Assembly: GCA_020725555.1 (NCBI GenBank)
Contig: DYEU01000015.1
Coordinates: forward strand, 1-64,000
Direction: 5' to 3'
Length of the DNA stretch: 64,000 nucleotides
Source of the DNA: Desulfatibacillum sp.
GTDB taxonomy: Bacteria; Desulfobacterota; Desulfobacteria; Desulfobacterales; SpSt-501
In this document: piece by piece, positions 11,118 through 19,398 of the stretch
Numbering within the stretch: position 1 is the stretch's first letter
How the letters are laid out: every line of letters begins with the position of its first letter
Translations under genes and position numbers: made by a program
The notes under the pieces: model-generated
Seen by the model: the letters and a program-made list of their open reading frames with translations, nothing else
Told to the model about the DNA's origin: nothing
Databases searched by the model: none

Positions 11118-11146
11118 AGACTATCCCCGCGAGGAATCGGTGTCAA
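11118..11146 (-). promoter_or_regulatory. Sigma-70 promoter of trkA-trkH
   Basis: A perfect TTGACA (11141-11146, minus strand) is followed after 17 bases by TAGTCT (11118-11123). The start site would be near 11111, giving a leader of about 40 bases. Confidence 0.75.
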
Positions 11147-11170
11147 GGCGGGCCCCCGCGGCTCAAGAGG

Positions 11171-11201
11171 GCTTGCGCCGCAGGGTGTGCGCGGCGCAAG
11201 C
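11171..11201 (-). terminator. Terminator hairpin between ktrBA and trkAH
   Basis: A perfect 11-bp inverted repeat (GCTTGCGCCGC at 11171-11181, GCGGCGCAAGC at 11191-11201) with a 9-base loop lies between the end of ktrA and the trkA promoter. The following bases on the minus strand (CCTCTTG) are only weakly T-rich. It most likely ends or slows the ktrBA transcript. Confidence 0.6.
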
Positions 11202-11263
11202 GGCATTCCGAGGAAGCGCCGGCGGGTGCCTGCGGGCGGTCCCCCGGCCGCGGGGTTCGGTGG

Positions 11264-11911
11264 TCAGCGGAGGCGGCCGATGTCCTCCACGCGGCCGATG
11301 ATGACGAGGATGTCGCTGTCCTTGATCACCGCGCTGGCCTTCGGCACGAGCTGGATTTTCTCGGTCAGCACATCCCGGGTGGCGATGACCTGCAGGTTGT
11401 ATTTCCTGCGCAGGTCGAGCTCGGCCAGGGTTTTGCCGATGAAGGAGGTCGGGGGAGCCAGTTCGACGATGGTGTATTCCTCGGAGATGGGGAGAAACTC
11501 GAGGATGTTGGGGGAGATGATGCTCCGGGCCACCTTGTGCGCCATCTCGCGCTCGGGGATGATGGCCTCGCTCGCCCCGACCTTGAGCAGGATCCGCCTG
11601 TGGTCGTCGTTGGGCACCTTGACGATGATCGTTTCCACCTTCAATTCCTTGAGGTGCAGCGTGAGGAGCGTGCTCGCGGCCAGGTCCTCGCCGAAGCTGA
11701 TGATCGCGATGTCCTTCGGCTGGATGCCGAGGCTCTCGAGCACCTCCCGGTCGCTCGCATCCGCCACCACGGCCTTGGTGCTGTAGTCCTTCAACTTCTG
11801 CACCACGTCAGGGTTCTTGTCGATCGCGATGACCTCGATGCCGCCTTCGTAGAGATTGCGGGCGAGTTGCGACCCGAAGATCCCCAGGCCGATGACCACC
11901 ACGCGCTTCAT
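11264..11911 (-). CDS. ktrA: KtrA-type potassium channel regulatory subunit (single RCK unit)
   Basis: The 215-residue protein has one RCK_N domain (VIGLGIFGSQLARNL, GxGxxG at about residues 7-12, acidic DKNPD after the second strand) followed by RCK_C with LAPPTSFIGKTLAELDLRRKY and a closing DILVIIGRVEDIGRL. This is the length and plan of KtrA, the gating ring of the Na+-dependent Ktr K+ transporter, rather than the double-length TrkA next door. It lies 12 bases downstream of ktrB and is surely in the same operon. The symbol is a family-level assignment. Confidence 0.92.
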   Translation of the reverse strand: MKRVVVIGLGIFGSQLARNLYEGGIEVIAIDKNPDVVQKLKDYSTKAVVADASDREVLESLGIQPKDIAIISFGEDLAASTLLTLHLKELKVETIIVKVPNDDHRRILLKVGASEAIIPEREMAHKVARSIISPNILEFLPISEEYTIVELAPPTSFIGKTLAELDLRRKYNLQVIATRDVLTEKIQLVPKASAVIKDSDILVIIGRVEDIGRLR

Positions 11912-11923
11912 CGCGGATCCCCC

Positions 11924-13327
11924 CTATCCCACCATGACCCCTTCTTCGGCGTAGCGGAAAGGCCTGCGCACGGAGTTGCGGGCGAGCGAGAAGGCCAGGG
12001 TCAACACGCCGACCCGTCCGGCGAACATGGTGAGAATGACGGCCAGCTTCCGGGGCGTGTTCAGCGTGGGCGTCAGATTCATGGAGAGGCCGACCGTGCC
12101 GAAGGCCGACACCGCTTCGAAGATGTACTCGGCCAGGCGTTGCCGGCTCTGGGCGAGGCTGCCCCCGTTTTCCTCCGCGAGCACCAGCACCGACACCGTG
12201 AAGCCGATGAACATCAGCGAAGCCAGGACAAGCGCGATCGTCCGCTGCAGGATGTCCCGCGGGATGGTGCGGTTGAAGGCATGGACGTCTTCAAAGCCCT
12301 TGAGCCGGCTCCACAGGATCATGAACAGCAACCCGGCGCTGGTGGTCTTGACGCCGCCGCCGGTCGAGCCGGGGGAGGCTCCGATGAACATGAGCGCCAC
12401 GAGCAGCAGGATGGTCCCGTTGGCGAGGGCCCCGATCTCTACGGTGTTGAAGCCCGCGGTGCGCGCGGTGACCGACTGGAAGAGGCAGACCCATAGCCGG
12501 TCCGCCCAGGGGAGGCCGCTCAGGGCCCGGTCGCGCTCGAAGAGGAAAAAAAGCCCCGCTCCGGCGGCGATGAGAACGGCGGAGGCGATCAGCACGATGC
12601 GGGTATGGACCGACAGCCTGCGGTGGTTGCCGAAGACCCGTCGGTAGAGCTCGTCTAACACGAGAAAGCCGATCCCGCCGGCCACGATCAACGCCATGAC
12701 CGTGACGTTGACCGCCGCATCCCCCTGGAAGCCGACGAGGCTGTCGCGGAACAGCGAAAACCCGGCGTTGTTGAAGGCGGAGATCGCATGGAATGCGGCA
12801 AGGTAGAGGGCCTCGTCCCAGGGGATCTCGCGGCAGAAGCGGACCCAGAGCACAAGGGTGCCGGCGCCCTCGCACAGGGCGGTCGAGACGAAAATGAATT
12901 TCAGGACATCGGCGAGATCACGGCGCGGGGCATAGAGAAAGACCGACCGCAGGATATCCTGCTCCTTGGTGTCCAACCCGCGGCCGAGGATGATGAAGAA
13001 CATGGCGGAGAAAGTGAGGATGCCGAGGCCCCCGACCTGGACGAGGCCGAGCAGGATCCCCTGGCCGACCCGGCTCAGGTCCTCGCTTACGGAGATCGTG
13101 GACAGGCCGGTCACGCAAACGGCCGACGTCGCGGTGAACAGAGCGTCGACCCACCCGATCGCGCCCGCGGGCGATGAAATCGGCAGATCAAGGAGCACCG
13201 CGCCGCCGAGAATCATTCCGGCGAAGCTCAGGGCGAAGGTTCTCTCCGGCGAAAGATGGCGCCCCACCCAGCGACCGACGCCCAGACCTCGCCGGCGAAC
13301 CCCATCCATCAACCGTGCCGGGTGCAT
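11924..13327 (-). CDS. ktrB: KtrB-type potassium transporter pore subunit
   Basis: The 467-residue membrane protein of the Trk/Ktr/HKT superfamily has four filter loops: TSAVCVTGLST, SAFNNAGFSLF, SVTARTAGFNT and SAFGTVGLSMN. The spacing and the N-terminal ERTFALSFAGMILGGAVLLDLP match KtrB rather than TrkH. The start at 13327 was preferred because GGAGGG lies about 8 bases upstream; the frame extends 84 codons further but that part is low-complexity and unlike any Ktr protein. It pairs with ktrA. Together with trkAH the window encodes two full K+ uptake systems. Confidence 0.93.
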   Translation of the reverse strand: MHPARLMDGVRRRGLGVGRWVGRHLSPERTFALSFAGMILGGAVLLDLPISSPAGAIGWVDALFTATSAVCVTGLSTISVSEDLSRVGQGILLGLVQVGGLGILTFSAMFFIILGRGLDTKEQDILRSVFLYAPRRDLADVLKFIFVSTALCEGAGTLVLWVRFCREIPWDEALYLAAFHAISAFNNAGFSLFRDSLVGFQGDAAVNVTVMALIVAGGIGFLVLDELYRRVFGNHRRLSVHTRIVLIASAVLIAAGAGLFFLFERDRALSGLPWADRLWVCLFQSVTARTAGFNTVEIGALANGTILLLVALMFIGASPGSTGGGVKTTSAGLLFMILWSRLKGFEDVHAFNRTIPRDILQRTIALVLASLMFIGFTVSVLVLAEENGGSLAQSRQRLAEYIFEAVSAFGTVGLSMNLTPTLNTPRKLAVILTMFAGRVGVLTLAFSLARNSVRRPFRYAEEGVMVG

Positions 13328-13535
13328 GACGCATCCCTCCGTACCCGGAAAGCCAGCCCCCCGGGGAGTACGGCGGGGAGCCTGAGGGCCGGATCTGTCT
13401 CGGGAGGGCCTTTCCCCCCACTCTCCGCCTCGGTCGCCCCAGGGGAAGTGGCGGCTCCGCCCGGGCGCCGTGCGGACCCCGCAGGGTCGTTTCCCCGGGG
13501 TCTTCGCCGGCCTTCCCTGGCTGCAAACAAACGGG

Positions 13536-14207
13536 TCAGCCCTCGATGACGGGGTGGGCCCTCGGCTTGCGACGCGCAAGCTGCATGCGGACGAACTCCA
13601 CGGCCGCCGGGATCCCGGGAATGAGGACCAGGGCCACGATCACCAGGCTGAAATGCTCCTGGATCACGGGCAGGTTCCCGAACCAGTACCCCGCGGGGAC
13701 GAAAAGCAGCACCCAGAGGGCCGCGCCGAAGACGTTGAAGAAAAAGAAGCGGGGGTAGGCCATGCTCCCGATCCCGGCGACGAAGGGGGCGAAGGTGCGG
13801 ATGATGGGCAGGAAGCGGGCGATCACGATCGTCTTGCCGCCGTGCCTGCGGTAGAAGGCGTTCGTGCGGTGCAGGTATTCCTTGTTCAGGAAGCGGCCGT
13901 GGTCCTCGTGAAAGACCCGCGGCCCCACGTAGTGGCCGATCGCATAGTTCACGCTGTCCCCGATCACGGCGGCGGAGAGCAACACGGCGATCGCCGCCCC
14001 CAGGTCGAGGGCGCCGATCGCGGCCATGGAGCCGGCCGCGAAGAGGAGCGAATCGCCCGGGAGGAAAGGGGTCACGACGAGCCCGGTTTCGCAGAAGACG
14101 ATCACGAAGAGGATCGCGTAGACCCAGAGCCCGTAGAGCGCGCAAAGCCCCTGCAGGTGGCGGTCGATGTGCAGGATGAAATCGACGACGAGGCTGAGGT
14201 ACTCCAT
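13536..14207 (-). CDS. DedA family membrane protein
   Basis: The 223-residue protein is a DedA/VTT family member. These inner-membrane proteins are proposed to move phospholipids or undecaprenyl phosphate between leaflets. It shows the family marks ETGLVVTPFLPGDSLLFAAG (about residues 38-57), the GDSVNYAIGHYVG segment and FARFLP-like ARFLPIIRTFAPFVAGIG (about 120-137), with several hydrophobic helices. The start ATG at 14207 opens on MEYLSLVVDFILHID; a longer frame upstream runs through a terminator-like hairpin and is unlikely. It lies 208 bases upstream of ktrB, and no clear promoter is visible between them. Confidence 0.93.
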   Translation of the reverse strand: MEYLSLVVDFILHIDRHLQGLCALYGLWVYAILFVIVFCETGLVVTPFLPGDSLLFAAGSMAAIGALDLGAAIAVLLSAAVIGDSVNYAIGHYVGPRVFHEDHGRFLNKEYLHRTNAFYRRHGGKTIVIARFLPIIRTFAPFVAGIGSMAYPRFFFFNVFGAALWVLLFVPAGYWFGNLPVIQEHFSLVIVALVLIPGIPAAVEFVRMQLARRKPRAHPVIEG

Positions 14208-14240
14208 CGGGCGGTCCCGGGCCTTTCTTCTTGGGGTACA

Positions 14241-14276
14241 AAACGCCGTCTGCCCGGCGGGGCCAGACGGATTTTT
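14241..14276. terminator. Terminator-like hairpin usable on both strands
   Basis: CCGTCTG (14246-14252) pairs with CAGACGG (14264-14270). The plus-strand side is followed by ATTTTT and the minus-strand side by CGTTTTG, so it could end transcription from either direction. On the minus strand it lies between the sulfite-oxidase-like gene and dedA. A TTTGCT-17-TATCTT promoter-like pair just upstream of it (minus strand) would make it an attenuator of dedA instead. Confidence 0.5.
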
Positions 14277-14323
14277 CCAAGATACCACAGCAGCGCGGGA
14301 AAGCAAACGGGATCCCGGCCGCC

Positions 14324-15370
14324 TCAGGCGACCGTGACCGACACCGCATGCTCCTCGACCCCGTTGTTGCCGTAGCCGAGGACGTTCCAGGAGGCGTGCC
14401 GGGGCTGAAGGCGCCCTGTCGTGTCGCGGGCGCGCGCGAGAATCCGCGCCGGCCCCGGCTGCGCCGGGGTCCAGGGAAGCTGCCAGTGCCGCCAGGCGTA
14501 GCGGGCGGAGGGGCCCAGGAGCTCGGCCGCCCGCCAGCTCCCGCCCCCATCGCAGGAGACCTCGACCGCCTCGAGCTCCTCCTCGCCCGCCCAGGCGGCG
14601 CCCAGCAGGAAAAAAGGCTTCCCCGCCGGGAGCGCCTCGCCGGGCCGGGGCCGGAGGATCACCGCCTTGAGCGGCATTGCGGTCACCGGCTCGCCGGAGG
14701 CGGGGTCCTCACCCTTCTGGAACACGCGGTAGACCCGGTCCATGAAGAACCCCGACCACGGCCGATCGAGGACGACGATGCGCTTGAGCCACTTGACGCA
14801 GTTCGCCCCGGTCCAGCCGAGGGCGAGCGCGCGCAGCGGGTAGCCGTGCCGCAGCGGCAGCGGCTCGCCGTTCATCTCCCAGGCGAGGAGCGTCGTGGAA
14901 AGCGCCTTTTCGAGGGGCAGGCTGCGGATGAAGGGGACGCCCGCACGGCCGAGGGGCCGGTCCATGCCCGCGAAGGCGACGTGCGCGGCGGCGGGTTTGA
15001 GGCCTGCGGCCGCCAGCACCTCCCGCAGCCAGGTGCCGCCCCAGACGGCGTTTCCGACCCCGCCCACGGTCCAGGGGTTCCCGGCGGCGCGCTCGGCGAG
15101 GAGGGCGCGGCCGTTTCCGGAGCATTCGAGCGTGTCGGCCGCGACCGCCCGGGGGAGCCCCAGCAGATCCTCCATCGCCAGCCGCAGCGGGCGCTCCACC
15201 TCGCCCTCGACGCAGAGCCGGTAGCGCCGCAGGTCGACCTTGCGGCGGGGAACGGCGCCCTGGTTGCGTTCGAAGAAGACGCGGTTGGGCGTGATCCAGG
15301 AGAGCAGATGCTCCGGCGGGGTTTCCGCGTTGGGCGGGCGTTCGCTCAGGATGCGCAGGCGGTTGTTCAC
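14324..15370 (-). CDS. Sulfite-oxidase-like molybdopterin oxidoreductase
   Basis: The 348-residue product has an oxidoreductase molybdopterin-binding domain (residues about 40-225) and a Mo-cofactor dimerisation domain (about 240-345, with VEVSCDGGGSW and ARARDTTGRLQP). The molybdenum-ligating cysteine is in TLECSGNGR near residue 85. PLRALALGWTGANCVKWLKRI is the usual substrate-pocket strand. The GTG start is supported by GGAGGG six bases upstream. There is no Tat or Sec signal, although relatives such as SorA are periplasmic, so this protein should be cytoplasmic or exported with a partner. No haem partner is adjacent. Sulfite is the family substrate, but a different oxidant or substrate is possible. 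Confidence 0.87.
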   Translation of the reverse strand: MNNRLRILSERPPNAETPPEHLLSWITPNRVFFERNQGAVPRRKVDLRRYRLCVEGEVERPLRLAMEDLLGLPRAVAADTLECSGNGRALLAERAAGNPWTVGGVGNAVWGGTWLREVLAAAGLKPAAAHVAFAGMDRPLGRAGVPFIRSLPLEKALSTTLLAWEMNGEPLPLRHGYPLRALALGWTGANCVKWLKRIVVLDRPWSGFFMDRVYRVFQKGEDPASGEPVTAMPLKAVILRPRPGEALPAGKPFFLLGAAWAGEEELEAVEVSCDGGGSWRAAELLGPSARYAWRHWQLPWTPAQPGPARILARARDTTGRLQPRHASWNVLGYGNNGVEEHAVSVTVA

Positions 15371-15443
15371 GGCGGCCCTCCGGGGTGGGGGAAGAAGCGA
15401 AAGGAGGTCTCGCCGGCCAGTTCAGCGCGACGGTGCGGAAATG

Positions 15444-17006
15444 TCAAGCGGGAGGTCCCGCAAGCCGGCGCGCCAGCGCCCGGGCGGTGGGGGTCCGCGA
15501 CAGACCCGCCCCGCCCGTGCAGCGGAGCTCCGGGGGCAGACGGCTTCCCACGTCGGCCATGGCGTCGATCGTCTCGTCGAGCGGGATGACGGGGTCGAAG
15601 CCCGCGAGCGCGAGGTTTGCGCAGGAGAGGGCGTTGGCCACGGCGAGCACGTTGCGGCCGAGGCAGGGGACTTCCACGCGGTTGGCGACCGGGTCGCAGA
15701 CGAGGCCGAGCACGTTCTGCAGCGCCATCGAGGCCGCGGCCGCGGCGGCAAGCACCCCGCCGCGGCGCAGGGTCACGAGCGCCGCGGCGGCCATGGCCGA
15801 GGCCGCCCCGCACTCGGCGAGGCAGCCGGCGAGCTCGGCCGCAAAGGTCGCGCGGGCGGCGATGAAGACCCCGACCAGGCCGGCCGCGAGCAGACCGGCC
15901 GCGGCTTCCTCCTCGCCCAGGCCCAGGGCCTCGGTGAACCCGAGCACGGCGCCGGGCACCGCCCCGCAGGAGCCGGCCGTGGGGAGGGCGACGATCGTCC
16001 CGAAGGCGCTCTTCACCTCCATCAACGCGGCGGCGTAGTGGATCATGCGGTTCAGGGCGCCGGCCTCGATCAGCCGGCCGGCCGCCAGGGCCTCGCCGAA
16101 CGCCGGGGCCTGGGCGGGGAGGAGCCGGCCGGGAAACGCGGTCCCGGCGATCCCCTGGGCGACGGAGCGGGCGAGGATGCCGGCGATCCGCCGCATGCGG
16201 CCGACCACCTCGTCCTCGGGGAGGCCGCCGCGGGCGCTCTCGTAGACCGCGGCGAGGCGCGCGAGATCGAGGCCGCGGTCCCGGTTCCAGGCGAGCATCT
16301 CGCGGCAGGAAAGAAAGGGGACCCGCACCCCCGGACGCGTGAGCACGGGAAGCACGGGGCGGATGCGGCGCACCCAGCGCACGCCGGGCCGGGCGGCGAC
16401 GTCGCGGAGGGTCTCCTCGGGGAGGGGGGCGGGGGTGCGGATTTCGACCAGGGCCGGCGGCGCCCCGCCGTGCGCGAGGATCTCGGCCCCGCCGGGGAGC
16501 CGCGGCGGGAGGTCGGCCGGGGAGAACCCCCCGCCCGCGCCGAGGAGGGTCACGTGACGGTCGCCGCGGAGCGACAGGGGGATCTCGTCGACGGCGATCA
16601 CCTCGACCATCCCGCCGCCGGTCGAGAGCGCCCTCATCGTGTGCGTCTCGCCCCCGCCCTCGAGGGCGATGCGGTAGGTGTTCGGGTGGGGGTCGCCGAA
16701 GCGGCCGATGCGGATCTCGACGGCGATGCCGGCTGCGGCGAGGGCGCCCGCCGCGTCGGCGAGGCGCGCGTCGTCTGTCTCCCAGCCGAGCAGCCCGCCG
16801 AAGAACCCCGCGTCCGAGCCCTGTTCGGCGTGGGTGCGGGCGAGAGAGCCCTCGGCGTCGAACTCCAGGCGCACCCGTTCGATGCGGCCCCCCATGAGGT
16901 CCCGCGCGATGAGCCCGATGCGCACCGCGGCCGCACAGTGGGAGCTCGACGGCCCGCGCATGACCGGGCCGATCACGTCGTTGAAGATGCTGGGGGGAAG
17001 CTCCAT
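15444..17006 (-). CDS. sdaA: L-serine ammonia-lyase (iron-sulfur type)
   Basis: The enzyme deaminates L-serine to pyruvate and ammonia using a [4Fe-4S] cluster. The 520-residue single chain has the beta domain first (PSSSHCAAAVRIGLIARDL at about residues 20-38, ending near 160) and the alpha domain after it. The cluster cysteines are in PTAGSCGAVPG, AECGAASAM and GLVCDPV. ATG 17006 was preferred over GTG 17015 because GGAG lies about 8 bases before it. It starts 31 bases after the hypD stop on the same strand, so it is the third gene of a hypE-hypD-sdaA operon. This is an unusual partner for hypD, which is usually linked to pyrroline-5-carboxylate reductase. Confidence 0.94.
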   Translation of the reverse strand: MELPPSIFNDVIGPVMRGPSSSHCAAAVRIGLIARDLMGGRIERVRLEFDAEGSLARTHAEQGSDAGFFGGLLGWETDDARLADAAGALAAAGIAVEIRIGRFGDPHPNTYRIALEGGGETHTMRALSTGGGMVEVIAVDEIPLSLRGDRHVTLLGAGGGFSPADLPPRLPGGAEILAHGGAPPALVEIRTPAPLPEETLRDVAARPGVRWVRRIRPVLPVLTRPGVRVPFLSCREMLAWNRDRGLDLARLAAVYESARGGLPEDEVVGRMRRIAGILARSVAQGIAGTAFPGRLLPAQAPAFGEALAAGRLIEAGALNRMIHYAAALMEVKSAFGTIVALPTAGSCGAVPGAVLGFTEALGLGEEEAAAGLLAAGLVGVFIAARATFAAELAGCLAECGAASAMAAAALVTLRRGGVLAAAAAASMALQNVLGLVCDPVANRVEVPCLGRNVLAVANALSCANLALAGFDPVIPLDETIDAMADVGSRLPPELRCTGGAGLSRTPTARALARRLAGPPA

Positions 17007-17037
17007 GGCGTCCACTCCGGGGATGAGCGGCCGGGCC

Positions 17038-19398
17038 TCAGCCCGCCGCGTGGGCCGTACGGCGCAGGATCTCCTCCTGGATGCCGGGGTCGAGGTCCAC
17101 GAAGAAATCGCTGTAGCCCGCCACGCGCACCAGGAGGTCGCGGTGCTCCTCGGGCCGCCGTTGCGCGCGGCGCAGGGTTTCGTCGTCCACGATGTTGAAC
17201 TGCACGTGGTGGCCGTTTAACCGGAAGTAGGTGCGGATGAGGCGGGCGAGCTTCGCGAGGTCGGCCTCGCCTTGAAGCACCTCGGGCAGAAAGCGCAGGT
17301 TGAGGAGCGTGCCGCCCGCGCGCGCCTGGTCGATCCGGGAGAGCGAGCGCAGGACCGCCGTCGGGCCGGAGCGGTCGGCGCCCTGGACGGGGGAGGCGCC
17401 GTCGGAGACCGGCTCGCCGGCGTGCCGGCCGTCGGCCGAGGCCGCGAGCATGCGGCCGAAGTAGACGTGGCAGGTGGTGGACAGGAGGTTGAGGTGCCAG
17501 CGGCCGCCGCGCGTGTTCGGCCGGCCGTCGATCGCCTGGAGGAGCGAGCCGTAGACGCGCTGCAGCAGGCGGTCGGCGCGTTCGTCGTCGTTGCCGTAGC
17601 GGGGGGTCCGGTTGCGCAGCCTGAGCCGCAGGGGCTCCTCGCCGGCGAAGTCGCCGGCGAGCGCCGCGACGAGGCGGGGCAGCGAGGTCGCGCCCTGCTC
17701 GAAGACGTGGGTGCGGACGGCGGAGAGCGAATCGACGGCGGTCCCGATGCCGACGCAGGCGATGAAGGAGGTGTTGTAGCGCGGCCCGCCGTCGGTGTAG
17801 TCGCGGCCGCGGGCGATGCAGTCGTGGATCAAAACGGAGAGAAACGGCGCGGGGCACATCCGGGCGACGATGCGCTCGATGCGGTGGCTCATCCGGACCT
17901 TGAGCTCGACCGCCCAGCGGAGCTGGGTTTCGAAGGCGGCGTAGAGCGCCTCGAAGCCGGAAAACGTCTCCGGCTTGCCGCTGCGCGGGCCGAGCGGTCG
18001 TCCCGTGCGCAGGTCGCAGCCGTCGTTCAGGGCGAGCTCGAGGATCTTGGGGACGTTGAGGTAGCCGGTGAGGAAATAGGCCTCCTTGCCGAAGGCCCCG
18101 GTTTCGATGCAGCCGCTGGTTCCGCCCTCGCGGGCGTCGGCGAGGGTTTTCCCCGCGGCGAGGAGCTCCTGGACCACGAGATCGGCGTTGAAGACGGAGG
18201 GGTAGCCGAACCCCTTGCGGATCACGCGGCAGGCCTCGAGGAGAACGGACTCCGGCGTGCGCGCGCTCACATGGAGGCTGGGCTGCGGCTGGAGCAGCCG
18301 CAGCTCCTCGGCCACCTCGAGGAGGAGGGTGGTGACCTCGGAGGCGCCGCTTTCGCCCTCCGGCGTGAGCCCGGCCAGGTTGATCTGGGTGAAATCGTTG
18401 TAGGTGCCGCTTTCGCTCGCCGTGACGCCGACCTTCGGCGGGGCGGGATGGTTGTTCACCTTGATCCAGAAACAGGACAGGAGCTCCTTGGCCTTCTCCC
18501 GCGTGAGGGTCCCCTCGCGCAGCCCCTGCTCGTAGAACGGCCGCAGGTGCTGGTCGAGGTGCCCCGGGCTCATGGCGTCCCAGCCGTTGAGCTCGGTGAT
18601 CACGGCGAGGTGGACGAACCAGTAGGCCTGGAGGGCTTCCCAGAAGTCCCGCGGGGCATGGGCGGGGACGCGGCGGCAGACCGCGGCGATGCGGCTGAGC
18701 TCGGCCTTCCGGGCGGGGTCGGGCTCGGCCGCGGCCGCCTCCGCGGCGAGCGCGGCATGCCGGCCGGCGTAGGCGATGACCGCCTCGCAGGCGATGTCCA
18801 TGGCGCGAAGCTGCTCGGCGCGCTCGAAGGCATGGGGGTCGGCGAGGTCATCGAGGGCGGCGAGCCGTGCGGCGATCTCCGCCCTCCGCTCGAGCAGGCC
18901 CCGGCGGTAGATCGTGCCGTCGAGCGCGGTGTGCCCCGGGGCCCGCTGTTCCATGAACTCGGTGAAGAGCCCGGCCTCGTAGGCCGCGCGCCACTCGGGG
19001 CTCGCCTCTTGGAAGATGCGTTCGCGGACCGTGCGGCCCTGCCAGAAGGGGATCACCTCGGCCTCGTAGCGCGCGATGTCCTCGGCCTCGATGCGGTAGG
19101 CGATGCGCGGCCGGGTGGCGAGCCGCCGCAAGTCCTCGGCACTGTGGCAGGTCCATTCGGGGAAGGTGGGAACGCTGCGGGGGGCCGGGCCGCGCTCGCC
19201 CACGATCAGCTCGTCCTGCCCGAGATGAATCGATTGCGCCGTCAGGAGGTCGCGCAGGATCAAGGCGCGCATCACGGGGACCGAGTGGCGGCCGAGATGG
19301 CGCTTGGCCGACGCGGTGACGAGCAGCGCGCGTTCGATCGAGAGGGTGACGGGGGTTTGCAGGCTGCGCTCGCGCAGCCGTTCGATGCGCGGGGTCAT
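17038..19398 (-). CDS. hypD: trans-4-hydroxy-L-proline dehydratase (glycyl radical enzyme)
   Basis: This anaerobic enzyme dehydrates trans-4-hydroxy-L-proline to (S)-1-pyrroline-5-carboxylate by radical chemistry. The 786-residue chain contains the glycyl radical loop RVAGYSD (Gly761) and the thiyl/base loop SGCIETGAFGKEAY (Cys430, Glu432). The substrate residues I recall for the characterised Clostridioides difficile enzyme are all found at a constant offset of -4: His156, Asp274, Ser330, Asp335, Phe336, Cys430, Glu432, Tyr446, Thr641 and Gly761. That pattern separates it from choline, glycerol, isethionate and benzylsuccinate members of the family. The ATG overlaps the hypE stop (ATGA). No pyrroline-5-carboxylate reductase (proC) is in the window, so the next step must be encoded elsewhere. 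Confidence 0.93.
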   Translation of the reverse strand: MTPRIERLRERSLQTPVTLSIERALLVTASAKRHLGRHSVPVMRALILRDLLTAQSIHLGQDELIVGERGPAPRSVPTFPEWTCHSAEDLRRLATRPRIAYRIEAEDIARYEAEVIPFWQGRTVRERIFQEASPEWRAAYEAGLFTEFMEQRAPGHTALDGTIYRRGLLERRAEIAARLAALDDLADPHAFERAEQLRAMDIACEAVIAYAGRHAALAAEAAAAEPDPARKAELSRIAAVCRRVPAHAPRDFWEALQAYWFVHLAVITELNGWDAMSPGHLDQHLRPFYEQGLREGTLTREKAKELLSCFWIKVNNHPAPPKVGVTASESGTYNDFTQINLAGLTPEGESGASEVTTLLLEVAEELRLLQPQPSLHVSARTPESVLLEACRVIRKGFGYPSVFNADLVVQELLAAGKTLADAREGGTSGCIETGAFGKEAYFLTGYLNVPKILELALNDGCDLRTGRPLGPRSGKPETFSGFEALYAAFETQLRWAVELKVRMSHRIERIVARMCPAPFLSVLIHDCIARGRDYTDGGPRYNTSFIACVGIGTAVDSLSAVRTHVFEQGATSLPRLVAALAGDFAGEEPLRLRLRNRTPRYGNDDERADRLLQRVYGSLLQAIDGRPNTRGGRWHLNLLSTTCHVYFGRMLAASADGRHAGEPVSDGASPVQGADRSGPTAVLRSLSRIDQARAGGTLLNLRFLPEVLQGEADLAKLARLIRTYFRLNGHHVQFNIVDDETLRRAQRRPEEHRDLLVRVAGYSDFFVDLDPGIQEEILRRTAHAAG

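Noticed and set aside
13328-13535. A possible c-di-AMP (ydaO) riboswitch upstream of ktrB, suggested by GGTACGGAGG and its role in K+ transport control
   Set aside because: The GGTACGGAGG stretch is simply the ribosome-binding region next to the start codon; the other conserved ydaO segments are not in the right order or place.
17641-17660. Inverted repeat GCCGGCGAAGTCGCCGGC as a regulatory site
   Set aside because: It lies in the middle of hypD and reflects codon choice for an Ala-Gly-Asp-Phe-Ala-Gly stretch.
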